This document shows, one piece after another, positions 61,626-64,000 of a stretch of 64,000 bases of DNA. Numbering within the stretch: position 1 is the stretch's first letter; each line of letters opens with the position of its first letter. Source of the DNA: Peromyscus leucopus (taxonomy: Eukaryota > Chordata > Mammalia > Rodentia > Cricetidae). The stretch lies in contig NC_051063.1 of the NCBI RefSeq assembly GCF_004664715.2, positions 71,472,518-71,536,517 of the forward strand, read 5' to 3'. Below the pieces are notes generated by a model. The model saw only the letters and a program-made list of their open reading frames with translations, was not told the DNA's origin and did not search any database. A program made the position numbers and the translations under genes.

Positions 61626-62807
61626 GACATGTATGTGTCAGGAATAAAACTGAATTCCCTGAGTTGGGACTGTGCAGGAAGACACACAGCTCTCTAGTCC
61701 ATTGCCCCTCCCACACAGTTCTGTCCATGGCCAGCCTCTCCAGTCCAAGAAACAGACTGTCTAGGGCCAGAAAGGAGCCTTTTCCCAGAGTCCTGGGGCC
61801 CAGAGCTTTGAAAAGTGTAAAGGGGACATGAGTGTCACACTGTTACTATCGTGGTCCACTGTGATTGGGGTGGGTGCTCAGAAGACATCTAGGGAAATGG
61901 ACTTTCCTCCATAGATGGCCCCTGTCAGTCAGCCAGCAGACCCTTGGAGTAGCAAGATAAGAGTGGCAGGTGGCGTGTGGGCCCTGTTCCTGGAAGGGAG
62001 CAGAAGACAGGGGACCTAGCCGGTAATGGTAACTGGGTCTTAGGGAGCCCTCGAACTGTAGGTGCAGCCTGTCAGGGGTTAACGCCGAGGCAGCACTTGC
62101 AGGCCGGGCAGGTCAGAAACCCACTCTTGACCCCGGTGCTGCAGAGAACATGCATACCACCCGGGGCCTCTCCTCAGAAGGGTGCTCTGCTCCACCGAGT
62201 GACTCCTACATATCTTCATTTAAAACCATGGTCTTTCTCTGTGGACGTCAGAACCATCTGGGAATTAGCCCTCGAAGGTGCTCCAGGGAGAACATGTCCT
62301 CAGAACCCTTCGGCATGTCTGCAAGAAGACCCACCTCAATGATCAACGGACCACTGTCTGCCAATTCTGGCAAGATGGTTCCTCTTCTTGTCCAATGATT
62401 AATCATTCCCATTTGTAACTACACTTGCTCCCAGGCTTGGGTTCCGCCTCTCCACATGGGTGCTAGAGCCAAGAAGCTCCACATCCACGCTGTCCACGCT
62501 GTGGTTTGGGCTGAGCAAACATCCTGCCTTGGTCTCCCTCTTTCTGTGGAGAACTGGGCGTGCCTTTATCATATGGGGACCTGCCTGCGCTGGTTGTCAC
62601 TGGTCACCTAAGCTATGCCAGCACTCAGCCACCGCTGGGCTCACACCAGAATCTGACTTAACCTTCCACTGGGCTTTTTCTCAGAGGACTGAAAATTGTC
62701 CCTAAGGTTTCTTACATGTCACTGCAATCTAATAATAGCCTGGGATTCTGGGCCGAGTCCTTCCAAACGAACAGGCCCCTCTGTTCCGCAGGATCACTGC
62801 CCTTCAC

Positions 62808-63571
62808 CTCATGAGAAAGATAGCTTTCATCGCCAAGGTCCCTTAGCAAATGATGCCTGGAGTCCAGACAAGCCCACTGCAGCCAGGCTGCAGGGATGAC
62901 CTACCTGCACATGGTGCCTTCCTTCGCTCTGAGCTGTCTCTGCTCCTGGGAGGCATTCCCTCATCATTGAACCCCAGGGCAGCCCTGGTAGCAGGGTGAG
63001 AGACATAATACCACAGATCTAAGGAGGTTCAGGGGACAATCATCTCCTTCCTGTCTAGATGATTTTCTTCCTATTCCCCAGTCTGGAAAAGCTCACAGAA
63101 CCCAAGGCCACCTTGAGTAGCTGCACCTGCCCAGATGACACCTGTAGATCAAGAGGGAGTCTTTTGACCTGAGCAACAGGATGGCCAAATGTCTGTGCCA
63201 CTGCTTAGAAAACTACCTGTCTGGTAGGTCCAGGCCACTTTGGAGCCTGCCTAGGACTCCACATTATCAACAGGGCCTCTGCATTCTCCTAATAACTAGG
63301 CCCTCCATGATGACATCTTGACCTTGGCCTGAAGAGGGCAGGGAAAGTTAACTACCCTTCCTTAACACCCTCTGCTCAAGGGAAGCCAGTGCTCGCACCC
63401 CTCCTCCCAAGGGCTTAGGTTTTTTTCTCTGAGGAGTTGAAGATCCACCTCAGGTGCCCTCAGGCCTAAGTCTCATTAGCAAGTTCCCCTAGCTGCCTCC
63501 TGTTTTTTGTCAGAACCCAACAAACCATGAGCTTTAGGACCATGGATAGCTCATGAGAAAGATAGCTTTCA
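62808..63571. repeat. Exact 22-bp direct repeat, 742 bp apart
   Basis: The 22-mers at 62808-62829 and 63550-63571 are identical and share the core ATGAGAAAGATAGCTTTCA. Flanks differ on both sides. Neither copy lies in a recognised repeat. Confidence 0.9.
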
Positions 63572-64000
63572 AGATCCTCCTGCCTCCAGCTTTCAGAGTT
63601 AGGGTTAGAGGTGTGTGTCCGCTTGTTTGCCTTGAGCTGTGTGTGTAGACGGTAAATAGTGAGTAGGGTGTTGGTGTTTACATTAGGGTGCATAAGGTTC
63701 AAACAGTCTCTGTCCCAGATACCTCCAGAAGGCGCCTCGAAAAAGAGTCTAGGTTTCTGATCCCTCCACCCTTCAGCCCTGCCAGGCTCGAGCTGGGGCT
63801 CAAACCCCCACCAGCTTTCTGCCTGCTTCAGGCCAGGGCTGGAAAGAAGGGGAATTGGGCTGGCTCTGAGCTAAGACTTAAACCTAAAAGCCATGTTGGA
63901 TTTGGGTTTAGTGGTGAGGACTCCCGAGTATGAGAGAGAGCCTCTCAAACGGTTGACTCAACCCTGGGCATGGAGTAGTTCTCCATTTCTAAGCCGGGTG

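Noticed and set aside
63590..63625. 'ttagggttagag' as an interstitial telomere repeat
   Set aside because: Only about one and a half units are present, within chance.

Overview
This is a mammalian genomic window from a muroid rodent. It carries rodent SINE families (B1/Alu-like, B2/B3-type, B4/RSINE-like and ID elements), a rodent hAT relic resembling URR1, MaLR-type LTR relics and long (GT)n microsatellites. Two copies of a B1-headed composite repeat and one LTR-like element look like repeats I associate with cricetids (hamsters, voles, deer mice), so Cricetidae is more likely than Mus or Rattus. I cannot name the species.

The only protein-coding gene I can support is CTBP2, on the + strand and incomplete at its 3' end. 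Four coding exons are visible: (1) 32041-32121, with the ATG at 32064, encoding the CtBP2-specific N-terminus; (2) 41463-43149, one very large exon encoding the A domain of RIBEYE, the synaptic-ribbon protein; (3) 59257-59411 and (4) 59628-59772, shared exons that begin the NAD(H)-binding dehydrogenase-like B domain. Exons 1 and 2 are alternative first coding exons. Each ends one base into a codon and can splice to 59257, so the gene can make a nuclear co-repressor (CtBP2) or a ribbon-synapse scaffold (RIBEYE). All remaining exons must lie beyond 64000.

Layout: 1-32040 is non-coding, probably upstream 5'-UTR intron, rich in SINEs and microsatellites. 32122-41462 is an intron for the CtBP2 form and contains the putative internal RIBEYE promoter near its 3' end, with a TATA-like box and three CRX/OTX-type motifs. 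43150-59256 is an intron for both forms. It has a largely repeat-free block at about 44.58-45.2 kb with an RFX-like inverted repeat and two copies of an octamer-containing 13-mer, and a second X-box-like palindrome at 55.8 kb. 59412-59627 is a short intron. 59773-64000 is intron, with an LTR-like relic and B1 elements.

I found no tRNA, rRNA or snRNA gene, no CRISPR array and no prokaryotic system. Most open frames of 60-195 codons are what chance predicts in 64 kb read in six frames. The best leads are regulatory and protein-level: motif clusters around the RIBEYE exon, a cryptic SAM-like segment and a PxDL motif inside the A domain, a Lys-to-Arg change in the CtBP2 N-terminal basic segment, and some clean structural oddities (a 47-bp truncated B1 with perfect target-site duplication, a perfect 76-bp tandem duplication, perfect palindromes and a 22-bp exact distant repeat).
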